Counted from the first letter of the stretch, positions 25,529 to 38,780 are shown. The stretch: DNA of 64,000 nucleotides from Aplysia californica (GCF_000002075.1 NW_004797465.1:717550-781549); one strand, 5' to 3'. Notes: generated from the letters alone by a model not told the origin. Numbers and translations: made by a program.

Positions 25529-27120
25529 CTGAAGAAAAAGATTAAAAGAATACACTGCAGACATAAGCACCTAACTTACAAACCAAATTCACGGAATTTT
25601 CGCAAACGAATACATGTGAAAATAGGAATGTGTCCAAATAATTGGAAGAGAAGGAAACCAGTTACAAAACGTAAAACTATTGTTTGAATAAACAATTTCT
25701 GACTTTCCCAGAAGAAAAACCAAGAACAACAAAAATGACCACGAATGTAAATACGACAGAAGTTCCAAATCTTAGGCCAAGAGTGATACCGATTGAATGA
25801 CGTTAGGAAAAATCAGATAATGGGTGCCTTCAGAAAGGCAGAATGTTTTTCGAACTTTTCCATTTTTATCCCTTAAAGTATGTGGAATGAAGGGAGGAAA
25901 AAAGTAGCAGAATCAGTCAGTGGGAGAAGTTCTTGAAACTCCGGAGTGACACATAAATGAATCAGATTTGGAATGCAAGCGCAACAAACGAGGTAGGAGG
26001 ACACCTATTGAAAACCTCACAAAAATGTCAAGAGAAGGTAGACGACATAAGCAAACCAGAAGTAATAACTTTGATAAGTTGAATGCGAGATTGTTTTCCA
26101 GTACTCAGGTGAAAACAAACCTTCATCGCCTTTTGGCTTGTAGCAAACTTTGAATACTGCACGGCAGTCGTTCTTCACCCAGGCCTTCCTTCCTTTATAG
26201 CCAAAAGATTTATTCTTTTTGCACTTGCCCTCTGACAGTTCTTTCGTTATCTTCATTGACTTGATTTTCTTGGCCTTTGAAAGAGATTTCTCGTCTTTCT
26301 TTTTCTGTTTGCTTTCTAGTTTTAACTTTCTGCAGTTGCCTTTACCGCCTTCTTCTTCTTCCTCATCATCGTCTGAAGAAAAAGATTAAAAGAATACACT
26401 GCAGACATAAGCACCTAACTTACAAACCAAATTCACGGAATTTTCGCAAACGAATACATGTGAAAATAGGAATGTGTCCAAATAATTGGAAGAGAAGGAA
26501 ACCAGTTACAAAACGTAAAACTATTGTTTGAATAAACAATTTCTGACTTTCCCAGAAGAAAAACCAAGAACAACAAAAATGACCACGAATGTAAATACGA
26601 CAGAAGTTCCAAATCTTAGGCCAAGAGTGATACCGATTGAATGACGTTAGGAAAAATCAGATAATGGGTGCCTTCAGAAAGGCAGAATGTTTTTCGAACT
26701 TTTCCATTTTTATCCCTTAAAGTATGTGGAATGAAGGGAGGAAAAAAGTAGCAGAATCAGTCAGTGGGAGAAGTTCTTGAAACTCCGGAGTGACACATAA
26801 ATGAATCAGATTTGGAATGCAAGCGCAACAAACGAGGTAGGAGGACACCTATTGAAAACCTCACAAAAATGTCAAGAGAAGGTAGACGACATAAGCAAAC
26901 CAGAAGTAATAACTTTGATAAGTTGAATGCGAGATTGTTTTCCAGTACTCAGGTGAAAACAAACCTTCATCGCCTTTTGGCTTGTAGCAAACTTTGAATA
27001 CTGCACGGCAGTCGTTCTTCACCCAGGCCTTCCTTCCTTTATAGCCAAAAGATTTATTCTTTTTGCACTTGCCCTCTGACAGTTCTTTCGTTATCTTCAT
27101 TGACTTGATTTTCTTGGCCT
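25433..27120 (-). repeat. Two tandem 844-bp copies (25433-26276 and 26277-27120)
   Basis: The copies agree along their length; the one difference I see is near 25440. The joint lies in the exon stretch shared by A and B exons. The spacing equals the A-to-B exon offset (844), as expected from one unequal crossover between an A exon and a B exon. Confidence 0.85.
26121..26372 (-). CDS. E31, hybrid exon: A head, B core and tail
   Basis: 252 bp, 84 residues, phases intact. The 5' half (DDDEEEEEGGKG, KQKKKDEK) is class A; the 3' half (SEGKC, KNDC, KGDE) is class B. The switch falls near the MKITK codons. Confidence 0.85.
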
Positions 27121-27219
27121 TTGAAAGAGATTTCTGGTCTTTCTCTTTGTTTTTGCTTTCAAGTTTTAAAGTTCTGCAGTTGCCTTTATCGCCTTCATCG
27201 CCCTCTTCCTCATCATCGT
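26965..27219 (-). CDS. E32, class B exon (KND variant)
   Basis: 255 bp. Same form as E29, with the same unusual upstream intron for its first 80 bp, after which that intron returns to the ordinary B type. Confidence 0.85.
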
Positions 27220-27812
27220 CTGAGAGAAAAGGTGAAAATAATATACTGCAGAGGTATGCGCCTAAATTACATACCCATTCTACGGCAATTTGCTAACACA
27301 TGCGTAGAAACACCCGCTAATAGAATGTTTTTAAAAACCTGGGATTCCATGACACTAGTTACAGACGGGAAAAGTATTATTGCAGCAAACAAGTATTAAC
27401 TGTTATGCTAAAAATAAACACCAACCAAGCAGATAAATGGCAAAAGGAAAGAAATTCCAAAAGTTAGGCAAAGATTGGTAACGATAGTATGGCGCTAAGA
27501 AAGACAATATTGAAGGGTATCCACAAGAAAGATCTCATGTTTTTGTACTTTGTTTTTCTTCAAATTTTCCACCTTTATCCTTAAAATAATGTGAAAAGTG
27601 GTGAGCAAAACGGAACGGAATCAGTCAGTGGGAGTAATTCTTGAAACTTTGGTTTCGATTTGGATTGCAGCCGCAACACACAAGGTAGAAAGCAACCCAT
27701 TGAATGGCTGATAGAAAAGTCACGAAAAGACGCACGAAATACACAGACCGGAAGTAGTGGTTTTGATAAGTATGATCTAAAATGGTTTTCAAGAGCTCAA
27801 GGAAACACAAAC

Positions 27813-28073
27813 CTTCGTCGCCTTTGCCGCCTTTTGGCTTGTAGCAAACTTTGAAAACTGCACGGCAGTTGTTCTTCACCCAGGCCTTCCTTCCTTTGTA
27901 GCCAAAGGATTTATCCTTTTTGCACTTGCCGTTTGACAGCTCTTTCGTTATCTTCATTGACTTGATTTTCTTGGCCTTTGAAAGAGATTTCTCGTCTTTC
28001 TTTTTCTGTTTGCTTTCTAGTTTTAACTTTCTGCAGTTGCCTTTACCGCCTTCTTCTTCTTCCTCATCATCGT
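27813..28073 (-). CDS. E33, class A exon
   Basis: 261 bp. KDKS variant of A. Confidence 0.85.
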
Positions 28074-28665
28074 CTGAAGAAAAAGATTAAAAGAATACAC
28101 TGCAGACATAAGCACCTAACTTACAAACCAAATTCACGGAATTTTCGCAAACGAATACATGTGAAAATAGGAATGTGTCCAAATAATTGGAAGAGAAGGA
28201 AACCAGTTACAAAACATAAAACTATTGTTTGAATAAACAATTTCTGACTTTCCCAGAAGAAAAACCAAGAACAACAAAAATGACCACGAATGTAAATACG
28301 ACAGAAGTTCCAAATGTTAGGCCAAGAGTGATACCGATTGAATGACGTTAGGAACAATCAGATAATGGGTGCCTTCAGAAAGGCAGAATGTTTTTCGAAC
28401 TTTTCCATTTTTATCCCTTAAAGTATGTGGAATGAAGGGAGGAAAAAAGTAGCAGAATCAGTCTTTGGGAGAAGTTCTTGAAACTCCGGAGTGGCACATA
28501 AATGAATCAGATTTGGAATGCAAGCGCAACAAACGAGGTAGGAGGACACCTATTGAAAACCTCACAAAAATGTCAAGAGAAGGTAGACGACATAAGCAAA
28601 CCAGAAGTAATAACTTTGATAAGTTGAATGCGAGATTGTTTTCCAGTACTCAGGTGAAAACAAAC

Positions 28666-28920
28666 CTTCATCGCCTTTTGGCTTGTAGCAAACTTTGAAT
28701 ACTGCACGGCAGTCGTTCTTCACCCAGGCCTTTCTTCCTTTATAGGCAAAGGATTTATTCTTCTTGCACTTGCCCTCTGACAGTTCTTTCGTTATCTTCA
28801 TTGACTTGATTTTCTTGGCCTTGGAAAGAGATTTCTGGTCTTTTTCTTTGTTTTTGCTTTCAAGTTTTAAAGTTCTGCAGTTGCCTTTCTCGCCATCATC
28901 GCCTTCTTCCTCATCATCGT
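28666..28920 (-). CDS. E34, C-head exon with SFAY
   Basis: 255 bp. The head is C-like (GDDGEKG) after a CACTCAG acceptor. The conserved Gly58 of SFGY is Ala here, the only such change among the exons. Confidence 0.85.
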
Positions 28921-29518
28921 CTGAGTGAAAAGGTAAAAATAATATACTGCAGACGTCAGCATCTAATTTAAATACCCATTTCTCCCTATTTTGATCAAGC
29001 TCATTTTTTGTAAAGAATTACCTACAAGAAAGAATGTTTCCAAAATATCCTTCGGCAATAACATCAATTACTGACGGAACAATTTATGTCACAGTATTCA
29101 GTTACTGACTCAGTAAGAAAAAAGAAACCCCAAAAGGCTTTTTATGCCAATAGAATAGACATTCTAAAGGAAAGGCCAAGACTGATTCCGATTGTATGAC
29201 GTTAGGAAAGAACGCAAGGGGTGTGTCCTTCAGAAAGACAGAATGTTTCTCCCAGCATTTCATTTGTATAGCTAAAAGCATGTGGAATATAAGGAGCAAA
29301 ACGGAGCAGAAACAGTCGGCGGGAGTATTTATTACAATTTTAGACAGGCTCTCATATGACTAAAATTTGGATTGCAGTCGTAACAAGTAGGAACAAAGCA
29401 ACGCATTTAAATACTGATGCAGAATTTACGAGAAGGCAGATCAGATACACAGACCAAGAAAAATGAATTTGATAATGCAGCAGCCACATTGTTTTCCAGT
29501 ACTCAGGTGAAAACAAAC

Positions 29519-29773
29519 CTTCATCGCCTTTTGGCTTGTAGCAAACTTTGAATACTGCACGGCAGTCGTTCTTCACCCAGGCCTTCCTTCCTTTATAGCC
29601 AAAAGATTTATTCTTTTTGCACTTGCCCTCTGACAGTTCTTTCGTTATCTTCATTGACTTGATTTTCTTGGCCTTTGAAAGAGATTTCTGGTCTTTCTCT
29701 TTGTTTTTGCTTTCAAGTTTTAAAGTTCTGCAGTTGCCTTTATCGCCTTCATCGCCCTCTTCCTCATCATCGT
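29519..29773 (-). CDS. E35, class B exon (KND variant)
   Basis: 255 bp. B head, core GRKAWVKNDC, tail KGDE. The intron after its donor is of the B2 family, not the usual B. Confidence 0.85.
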
Positions 29774-30364
29774 CTGAGAGAAAAGGTGAAAATAATATAC
29801 TGCAGAGGTATGCGCCTAAATTACATACCCATTCTACGGCAATTTGCTAATACATGCGTAGAAGTACCTGCTAATAGAATGTTTCCAAAATCCTGGGATT
29901 CCATGCCACAAGTTACAGACGGGAAAAGTATTGTTGCAGCACACAATTATTAACTGTTATGTTTAAAAAACACCGACCCAGCCAATAAATGGAAAAAGGA
30001 AAGAAATTCCAAAAGGTAGACAAAGATTGGTAACAATAGTACAGCACTAGGACAGAACATATTGAAGGGTATCCACAAGAAAGATATCATGTTTTTGTAT
30101 TTTGTATTTCTTCAAATTTTCCACATTTATCCTTAAGATCATGTGAAATGTGCTGAGCAAAACGGAACGGAATCTGGCAGTGGGAGTAATTCTTGAAACT
30201 TTGGTTTCGAATTGGATTGCAGCAGCAACGCACAAGGTAGAAAGAAACCCATTGAATTGCTGATAGAAAAGTCACGAAAAGACGCACAAAGTACACACAC
30301 CGGAGGTAGTGGTTTTGATAAGTATGCTGTTAAATGGTTTTCAAGAGCTCAAGGAAACACAAAC

Positions 30365-30622
30365 CTTCGTCGCCTTTGCCGCCTTTTGGCTTGTAGCAAA
30401 CTTTGAAAACTGCACGGCAGTTGTTCTTCACCCAGGCCTTCCTTCCTTTGTAGCCAAAGGATTTATCCTTTTTGCACTTGCCGTTTGACAGCTCTTTCGT
30501 TATCTTCATTGACTTGATTTTCTTGGCCTTTGAAAGAGATTTCTCGTCTTTCTTTTTCTGTTTGCTTTCTAGTTTTAACTTTCTGCAGTTGCCTTTATCG
30601 CCTTCTTCTTCCTCATCATCGT
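30365..30622 (-). CDS. E36, class A exon, short head
   Basis: 258 bp. Head DDDEEEEGDKG mixes A length with a B-like Asp. KDKS in the core. Translation past the donor stops after about ten codons, so no long open frame marks it; it is recognised from exon homology and splice sites. Confidence 0.85.
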
Positions 30623-31214
30623 CTGAAAAGAAACATAATAGAATACACTGCAGACATAAGCACCTAACTTACAAACCAAATTCACGGAATTTTCCCAAAC
30701 GAATACATGGGAAAAAAGGAATTTGTCCTAATAATTGGAAGGGAAGGAAACCAGTTACAGACCGTAAAACTATTGTTCGAGTAAACAATTTCTGACTTGA
30801 CCAGAAAAAACCCCCCATCAACAACAAAAATGACCACGAATGTAAATAGGACAGAAGTTCCAAATGTTAGGCCAAGAGTGATACCGATTGAATGACGTTA
30901 GGAAAAATCAGATACTGGGTGCCTTCAGAGAGGCAGAATGTTTTTCGAACTTTTCCATTTTTATCCCTTAAAGTATGTGGAATGAAGGGAGGAAAAAAGT
31001 AGCAGAATCAGTCAGTGGGAGAAGTTCTTGAAACTCCGGAGTGGCACATAAATGAATCAGATTTGGAATGCAAGCGCAACAAACGAGGTAGGAGGACACC
31101 TTTTGAAATCCTCACAAAACTGTCAAAAGAAGGTAGACGGCATACGCAAACCAGAGTAATAACTTTGATAAGTAGAAAGCAAGATTGTTTTCCAGTACTC
31201 AGGTGAAAACAAAC

Positions 31215-31466
31215 CTTCATCGCCTTTTGGCTTGTAGCAAACTTTGAATACTGCACGGCAGTCGTTCTTCACCCAGGCCTTCTTTCCTTTATAGCCAAAG
31301 GATTTATTCTTCTTGCACTTGCCCTCAGACAGTTCTTTAGTTATCTTCATTGACTTGATTTTCTTGGCCTTGGAGAGAGATTTCTGGTCTTTCTCTTTGT
31401 TTTTGCTTTCAAGTTTTAAAGTTCTGCAGTTGCCTTTATCGCCTTCATCGCCTTCTTCCTCATCGT
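31215..31466 (-). CDS. E37, class B2 exon, one Asp codon short
   Basis: 252 bp. Head lacks one GAT codon, as in E48 and E63. Core SEGKC and GKKAWVKNDC, tail KGDE. Confidence 0.85.
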
Positions 31467-31544
31467 CTAAGAGAAAAGGTGAAAATAATATACTGCAGAC
31501 GTCAGCGCATAACTTACATACCCATTCTACGGCAATTTGCTAAT

Positions 31545-31580
31545 GCATGCGTAGAAGTACCCGCATGCGTAGAAGTACCC
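31545..31580. repeat. 18-bp tandem duplication in intron
   Basis: GCATGCGTAGAAGTACCC occurs twice in a row here and once in all sister introns. Confidence 0.9.
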
Positions 31581-31686
31581 GCTAATAGAATGTTTCCAAA
31601 AACCTGAGGTTCCATGACACTAGTTACAGACAGGAAAAGTACTGTTATGTTAGAAAAACACCAACCCAGCCAATAAATGGCAAAAG

Positions 31687-31730
31687 AAAAGAAATTCCAA
31701 AAGTTAAGAAAAGAAATTCCAAAAGTTAGG
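31687..31730. repeat. 22-bp tandem duplication in intron
   Basis: AAAAGAAATTCCAAAAGTTA is repeated at a 22-bp step; sister introns have one copy. Confidence 0.9.
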
Positions 31731-32048
31731 CAAAGATTTGCAACGATAGTATGGTTCTAGGAAAGAACATATTGAAGGGTATCCACAAGAAAGACATCAT
31801 GTTTTTGTATTTATCCTTAAAATAATGTGAAACGTGGAGAGCAAAACGGAACGGAATCAGTCAGTTGGAGTAATTCATGAAACTTTGGTTTCGATTTGGA
31901 TTGCAGCCGCAACAAACAAGGTAGAAAGCAACCCATTGAATTGCAGATAGAAATGTCACGAAAAGACGCACGAAATACACAGACCGGAAGTAGTGGTTTT
32001 GATAAGTATGCTGTAAAATTGTTTTCAAGAGCTCAAGGAAACACAAAC

Positions 32049-32312
32049 CTTCGTCGCCTTTGCCGCCTTTTGGCTTGTAGCAAACTTTGAAAACTGCACG
32101 GCAGTTGTTCTTCACCCAGGCCTTCTTTCCTTTATAGCCAAAGGATTTATTCTTCTTGCACTTGCCCCCTGATAGTTCTTTCGTTATCTTCATTGACTTG
32201 ATTTTTTTGGCCTTGGAAAGAGATTTCTCGTCTTTTTCTTTGTTTTTGCTTTCAAGTTTTAAAGTTCTGCAGTTGCCTTTCTCGCCATCATCGCCCTCTT
32301 CCTCATCATCGT
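32049..32312 (-). CDS. E38, hybrid exon: C head and core, A tail
   Basis: 264 bp, 88 residues. C features up to GKKAWVKN (SGGKC), then A features (NNC, GGKGDE). The switch lies between the AWV and NC codons. Confidence 0.85.
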
Positions 32313-32878
32313 CTGAGTGAAGAGGTAAAAATAATATACTGCAGACGTCAGCATCTATTTTATATACCATTTTCTCCCTATTTTGATCAAGCTAATTTTC
32401 TGTAAACAATTACCTACAAGAAAAAATGTTTCCAAATTATCCTACGGCAATAACATCAATTACTGACGGAAAAATTATTATCACTGTATTCAGTTACTGA
32501 CTCAGTAAGAAATGAGAGAAATTCCAAAGGTAAGGCCAAGACTAATTCCGATTTTATGACGTTAGGAAAAAACACATGGGGTGTGTCCTTCAGAAAGACA
32601 GAATGTTTCTTCAAGGATTTGATTTGTATAGCGAAAAGCACGTGAAAGGTTGGGAGCGAAACGGAGCAGAAACAGTCGGCGGGAGTATTTATTACAAATT
32701 TAGACAGGCTCTCATATGACTAAGATTTGGATTGCAGCCGTAACATGTCGGAGAAAAGCAATGCATTTAAATACTGATGCAGAATTTACCAGAAGGCAGA
32801 CCAGATACACAGACCAAAAGCAATGAATTTGATAAAGAAGCAGCCAGATTGTTTTCCAGTACTCAGGTGAAAACAAAC

Positions 32879-33133
32879 CTTCTTCGCCTTTTGGCTTGTA
32901 GCAAACTTTGAATACTGCACGGCAGTCGTTCTTCACCCAGGCCTTCTTTCCTTTATAGCCAAAGGATTTATTCTTCTTGCACTTGCCCTCAGACAGTTCT
33001 TTAGTTATCTTCATTGACTTGATTTTCTTGGCCTTGGAGAGAGATTTCTGGTCTTTCTCTTTGTTTTTGCTTTCAAGTTTTAAAGTTCTGCAGTTGCCTT
33101 TATCGCCTTCATCGCCTTCTTCCTCATCATCGT
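32879..33133 (-). CDS. E39, class B2 exon
   Basis: 255 bp. CTCTTAG acceptor, GKKAWVKNDC, tail KGEE. Confidence 0.85.
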
Positions 33134-33725
33134 CTAAGAGAAAAGGTGAAAATAATATACTGCAGACGTCAGCGCCTAACTTACATACCCATTCTACGGC
33201 AATTTGCTAATGCATGCGTAGAAGTACCCGCTAATAGAATGTTTCCAAAAACCTGAGGTTCCATGACACTAGTTACAGACAGGAAAAGTATTGCTGCATC
33301 AAGCAATTATTAACTGTTATGTTAGAAAAACACCAACCCAGCCAATAAATGGCAAAAGAAAAGAAATTCCAAAAGTTAGGCAAAGATTTGCAACGATAGT
33401 ATGGTTCTAGGAAAGAACATATTGAAGGGTATCCACAAGAAAGACATCATGTTTTTGTATTTTGGTTTTTTTGCGTAGTTTCCAAATTTATCCTTAAAAT
33501 AATGTGAAACGTGGAGAGCAAAACGGAACGGAATCAGTCAGTTGGAGTAATTCATGAAACTCTGGTTTCGATTTGGATTGCAGCCGCAACAAACAAGGTA
33601 GAAAGCAACCCATTGAATTGCAGATAGAAATGTCACGAAAAGACGCACGAAATACACAGACCGGAAGTAGTGGTTTTGATAAGTATGCTGTAAAAATGTT
33701 TTCAAGAGCTCAAGGAAACACAAAC

Positions 33726-33989
33726 CTTCGTCGCCTTTGCCGCCTTTTGGCTTGTAGCAAACTTTGAAAACTGCACGGCAGTTGTTCTTCACCCAGGCCT
33801 TCCTTCCTTTATAGCCAAAGGATTTATTCTTTTTGCACTTGCGATTTGACAGCTCTTTCGTTATCTTCATTGACTTGATTTTCTTGGCCTTGGAAAGAGA
33901 TTTCTCGTCTTTTTCTTTGTTTTTGCTTTCAAGTTTTAAAGTTCTGCAGTTGCCTTTCTCGCCATCATCGCCCTCTTCCTCATCATCGT
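33726..33989 (-). CDS. E40, hybrid exon: C head, A' core and tail
   Basis: 264 bp. C head, but the core is already A' (SNRKC, GRKAWVKNNC), so the switch lies further 5' than in E38. Confidence 0.85.
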
Positions 33990-34555
33990 CTGAGTGAAGA
34001 GGTAAAAATAATATACTGCAGACGTCAGCATCTATTTTATATACCATTTTCTCCCTATTTTGATCAAGCTAATTTTCTGTAAACAATTACCTACAAGAAA
34101 AAATGTTTCCACATTATCCTACGGCAATAACATCAATTACTGACGGAAAAATTATTATCACTGTATTCAGTTACTGACTCAGTAAGAAATGAGAGAAATT
34201 CCAAAGGTAAGGCCAAGACTAATTCCGATTTTATGACGTTAGGAAAAAACACATGGGGTGTGTCCTTCAGAAAGACAGAATGTTTCTTCAAGGATTTGAT
34301 TTGTATAGCGAAAAGCACGTGAAAGGTTGGGAGCGAAACGGAGCAGAAACAGTCGGCGGGAGTATTTATTACAAATTTAGACAGGCTCTCATATGACTAA
34401 GATTTGGATTGCAGCCGTAACATGTCGGAGAAAAGCAATGCATTTAAATACTGATGCAGAATTTACCAGAAGGCAGACCAGATACACAGACCAAAAGCAA
34501 TGAATTTGATAAAGAAGCAGCCAGATTGTTTTCCAGTACTCAGGTGAAAACAAAC

Positions 34556-34810
34556 CTTCTTCGCCTTTTGGCTTGTAGCAAACTTTGAATACTGCACGGC
34601 AGTCGTTCTTCACCCAGGCCTTCTTTCCTTTATAGCCAAAGGATTTATTCTTCTTGCACTTGCCCTCAGACAGTTCTTTAGTTATCTTCATTGACTTGAT
34701 TTTCTTGGCCTTGGAGAGAGATTTCTGGTCTTTCTCTTTGTTTTTGCTTTCAAGTTTTAAAGTTCTGCAGTTGCCTTTATCGCCTTCATCGCCTTCTTCC
34801 TCATCATCGT
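34556..34810 (-). CDS. E41, class B2 exon
   Basis: 255 bp. Same as E39. Confidence 0.85.
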
Positions 34811-35402
34811 CTAAGAGAAAAGGTGAAAATAATATACTGCAGACGTCAGCGCCTAACTTACATACCCATTCTACGGCAATTTGCTAATGCATGCGTAGAA
34901 GTACCCGCTAATAGAATGTTTCCAAAAACCTGAGGTTCCATGACACTAGTTACAGACAGGAAAAGTATTGCTGCATCAAGCAATTATTAACTGTTATGTT
35001 AGAAAAACACCAACCCAGCCAATAAATGGCAAAAGAAAAGAAATTCCAAAAGTTAGGCAAAGATTTGCAACGATAGTATGGTTCTAGGAAAGAACATATT
35101 GAAGGGTATCCACAAGAAAGACATCATGTTTTTGTATTTTGGTTTTTTTGCGTAGTTTCCAAATTTATCCTTAAAATAATGTGAAACGTGGAGAGCAAAA
35201 CGGAACGGAATCAGTCAGTTGGAGTAATTCATGAAACTCTGGTTTCGATTTGGATTGCAGCCGCAACAAACAAGGTAGAAAGCAACCCATTGAATTGCAG
35301 ATAGAAATGTCACGAAAAGACGCACGAAATACACAGACCGGAAGTAGTGGTTTTGATAAGTATGCTGTAAAAATGTTTTCAAGAGCTCAAGGAAACACAA
35401 AC

Positions 35403-35666
35403 CTTCGTCGCCTTTGCCGCCTTTTGGCTTGTAGCAAACTTTGAAAACTGCACGGCAGTTGTTCTTCACCCAGGCCTTCCTTCCTTTATAGCCAAAGGAT
35501 TTATTCTTTTTGCACTTGCGATTTGACAGCTCTTTCGTTATCTTCATTGACTTGATTTTCTTGGCCTTGGAAAGAGATTTCTCGTCTTTTTCTTTGTTTT
35601 TGCTTTCAAGTTTTAAAGTTCTGCAGTTGCCTTTCTCGCCATCATCGCCCTCTTCCTCATCATCGT
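35403..35666 (-). CDS. E42, hybrid exon: C head, A' core
   Basis: 264 bp. Same form as E40, one 1677-bp step away. Confidence 0.85.
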
Positions 35667-36232
35667 CTGAGTGAAGAGGTAAAAATAATATACTGCAGAC
35701 GTCAGCATCTATTTTATATACCATTTTCTCCCTATTTTGATCAAGCTAATTTTCTGTAAACAATTACCTACAAGAAAAAATGTTTCCACATTATCCTACG
35801 GCAATAACATCAATTACTGACGGAAAAATTATTATCACTGTATTCAGTTACTGACTCAGTAAGAAATGAGAGAAATTCCAAAGGTAAGGCCAAGACTAAT
35901 TCCGATTTTATGACGTTAGGAAAAAACACATGGGGTGTGTCCTTCAGAAAGACAGAATGTTTCTTCAAGGATTTGATTTGTATAGCGAAAAGCACGTGAA
36001 AGGTTGGGAGCGAAACGGAGCAGAAACAGTCGGCGGGAGTATTTATTACAAATTTAGACAGGCTCTCATATGACTAAGATTTGGATTGCAGCCGTAACAT
36101 GTCGGAGAAAAGCAATGCATTTAAATACTGATGCAGAATTTACCAGAAGGCAGACCAGATACACAGACCAAAAGCAATGAATTTGATAAAGAAGCAGCCA
36201 GATTGTTTTCCAGTACTCAGGTGAAAACAAAC

Positions 36233-36487
36233 CTTCTTCGCCTTTTGGCTTGTAGCAAACTTTGAATACTGCACGGCAGTCGTTCTTCACCCAGGCCTTC
36301 TTTCCTTTATAGCCAAAGGATTTATTCTTCTTGCACTTGCCCTCAGACAGTTCTTTAGTTATCTTCATTGACTTGATTTTCTTGGCCTTGGAGAGAGATT
36401 TCTGGTCTTTCTCTTTGTTTTTGCTTTCAAGTTTTAAAGTTCTGCAGTTGCCTTTATCGCCTTCATCGCCTTCTTCCTCATCATCGT
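36233..36487 (-). CDS. E43, class B2 exon
   Basis: 255 bp. Same as E39. Confidence 0.85.
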
Positions 36488-37079
36488 CTAAGAGAAAAGG
36501 TGAAAATAATATACTGCAGACGTCAGCGCCTAACTTACATACCCATTCTACGGCAATTTGCTAATGCATGCGTAGAAGTACCCGCTAATAGAATGTTTCC
36601 AAAAACCTGAGGTTCCATGACACTAGTTACAGACAGGAAAAGTATTGCTGCATCAAGCAATTATTAACTGTTATGTTAGAAAAACACCAACCCAGCCAAT
36701 AAATGGCAAAAGAAAAGAAATTCCAAAAGTTAGGCAAAGATTTGCAACGATAGTATGGTTCTAGGAAAGAACATATTGAAGGGTATCCACAAGAAAGACA
36801 TCATGTTTTTGTATTTTGGTTTTTTTGCGTAGTTTCCAAATTTATCCTTAAAATAATGTGAAACGTGGAGAGCAAAACGGAACGGAATCAGTCAGTTGGA
36901 GTAATTCATGAAACTCTGGTTTCGATTTGGATTGCAGCCGCAACAAACAAGGTAGAAAGCAACCCATTGAATTGCAGATAGAAATGTCACGAAAAGACGC
37001 ACGAAATACACAGACCGGAAGTAGTGGTTTTGATAAGTATGCTGTAAAAATGTTTTCAAGAGCTCAAGGAAACACAAAC

Positions 37080-37340
37080 CTTCGTCGCCTTTGCCGCCTT
37101 TTGGCTTGTAGCAAACTTTGAAAACTGCACGGCAGTTGTTCTTCACCCAGGCCTTCCTTCCTTTATAGCCAAAGGATTTATTCTTTTTGCACTTGCCGTT
37201 TGACAGCTCTTTCGTTATCTTCATTGACTTGATTTTCTTGGCCTTGGAAAGAGATTTCTCGTCTTTCTTTTTCTGTTTGCTTTCTAGTTTTAACTTTCTG
37301 CAGTTGCCTTTACCGCTTTCTTCTTCTTCCTCATCATCTT
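37080..37340 (-). CDS. E44, class A' exon
   Basis: 261 bp. Head EDDEEEEESGKG, core SNGKC and GRKAWVKNNC. Confidence 0.85.
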
Positions 37341-37933
37341 CTGAAAAAAAAACCATTAAAAGAATACACTGCAGACATCAGCACCTAACTTACAAACCCA
37401 ATTCACGGAATTTTTTTCAAACGAATACATGTAAAAATAGAAATGTTTCCAAAAAATTGGAAGGGTAGGAAACCAGTTACAGACCGTAAAACTACTGTTT
37501 GAGTAAACAATTTCTGACTTGACCAGAAAAAACAACAACAACAAAAATGACCACGAATGTAAATACGACAGAAGTTCCAAATGTTAGGCCAAGAGTGATA
37601 CCGATTGAATGACGTAAGGAAAAATCAGATAGTGGGTGCCTTCAGAAAGGCAGAATGTTTTTCGAACTTTTCCATTTTTATCCCTTAAAGTATGTGGAAT
37701 GAAGGGAGGAAAAAAGTAGCAGAATCAGTCAGTGGGAGAAGTTCTTGAAACTCCGGAGTGGCACATAAATGAATCAGATTTGGAATGCAAGCGCAACAAA
37801 CGAGGTAGGAGGACACCTATTGAAAACCTCACAAAAATGTCAAGAGAAGGTAGACGACATAAACAAACCAGAAAGTAATAACTTTGATAAGTTGAAAGCA
37901 AGATTGTTTTCCAGTTCTCAAGTGAAAACAAAC

Positions 37934-38188
37934 CTTCATCGCCTTTTGGCTTGTAGCAAACTTTGAATACTGCACGGCAGTCGTTCTTCACCCAGGCCTT
38001 CTTTCCTTTATAGCCAAAGGATTTATTCTTCTTGCACTTGCCCTCAGACAGTTCTTTAGTTATCTTCATTGACTTGATTTTCTTGGCCTTGGAGAGAGAT
38101 TTCTGGTCTTTCTCTTTGTTTTTGCTTTCAAGTTTTAAAGTTCTGCAGTTGCCTTTATCGCCTTCATCGCCTTCTTCCTCATCATCGT
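37934..38188 (-). CDS. E45, hybrid exon: B2 head, C-type tail
   Basis: 255 bp. B2 head after TAG acceptor, SEGKC; after the donor the intron is of the E2 type (LFSLENWK in the read-through frame), so it joins B2 to C. Confidence 0.85.
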
Positions 38189-38780
38189 CTAAGAGAAAAG
38201 GTGAAAATAATATACTGCAGACGTCAGCGCCTAACTTACATACCCATTCTACGGCAATTTGCTAATGCATGCGTAGAAGTACCCGCTAATAGAATGTTTC
38301 CAAAAACCTGAGGTTCCATGACACTAGTTACAGACAGGAAAAGTATTGCTGCATCAAGCAATTATTAACTGTTATGTTAGAAAAACACCAACCCAGCCAA
38401 TAAATGGCAAAAGAAAAGAAATTCCAAAAGTTAGGCAAAGATTTGCAACGATAGTATGGTTCTAGGAAAGAACATATTGAAGGGTATCCACAAGAAAGAC
38501 ATCATGTTTTTGTATTTTGGTTTTTTTGCGTAGTTTCCAAATTTATCCTTAAAATAATGTGAAACGTGGAGAGCAAAACGGAACGGAATCAGTCAGTTGG
38601 AGTAATTCATGAAACTCTGGTTTCGATTTGGATTGCAGCCGCAACAAACAAGGTAGAAAGCAACCCATTGAATTGCAGATAGAAATGTCACGAAAAGACG
38701 CACGAAATACACAGACCGGAAGTAGTGGTTTTGATAAGTATGCTGTAAAAATGTTTTCAAGAGCTCAAGGAAACACAAAC

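Larger units (their letters stand above)
27121..32048 (-). repeat. Mixed block between the two array domains (E33-E37)
   Basis: Unit spacings of 844, 853, 855, 841 and 843 bp. It holds A, C-like and B exons next to introns of A, B and C families, including the least worn C-family intron (28921-29518). No coding signal other than the exons. Confidence 0.7.
32049..36487 (-). repeat. 1677-bp higher-order repeat (C/A hybrid + B2), E38-E43
   Basis: Steps of 821 and 856 bp alternate, making 1677-bp dimers that are nearly identical. The dimer is 24 bp shorter than the 1701 type because its C-family intron is shorter. Confidence 0.9.
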
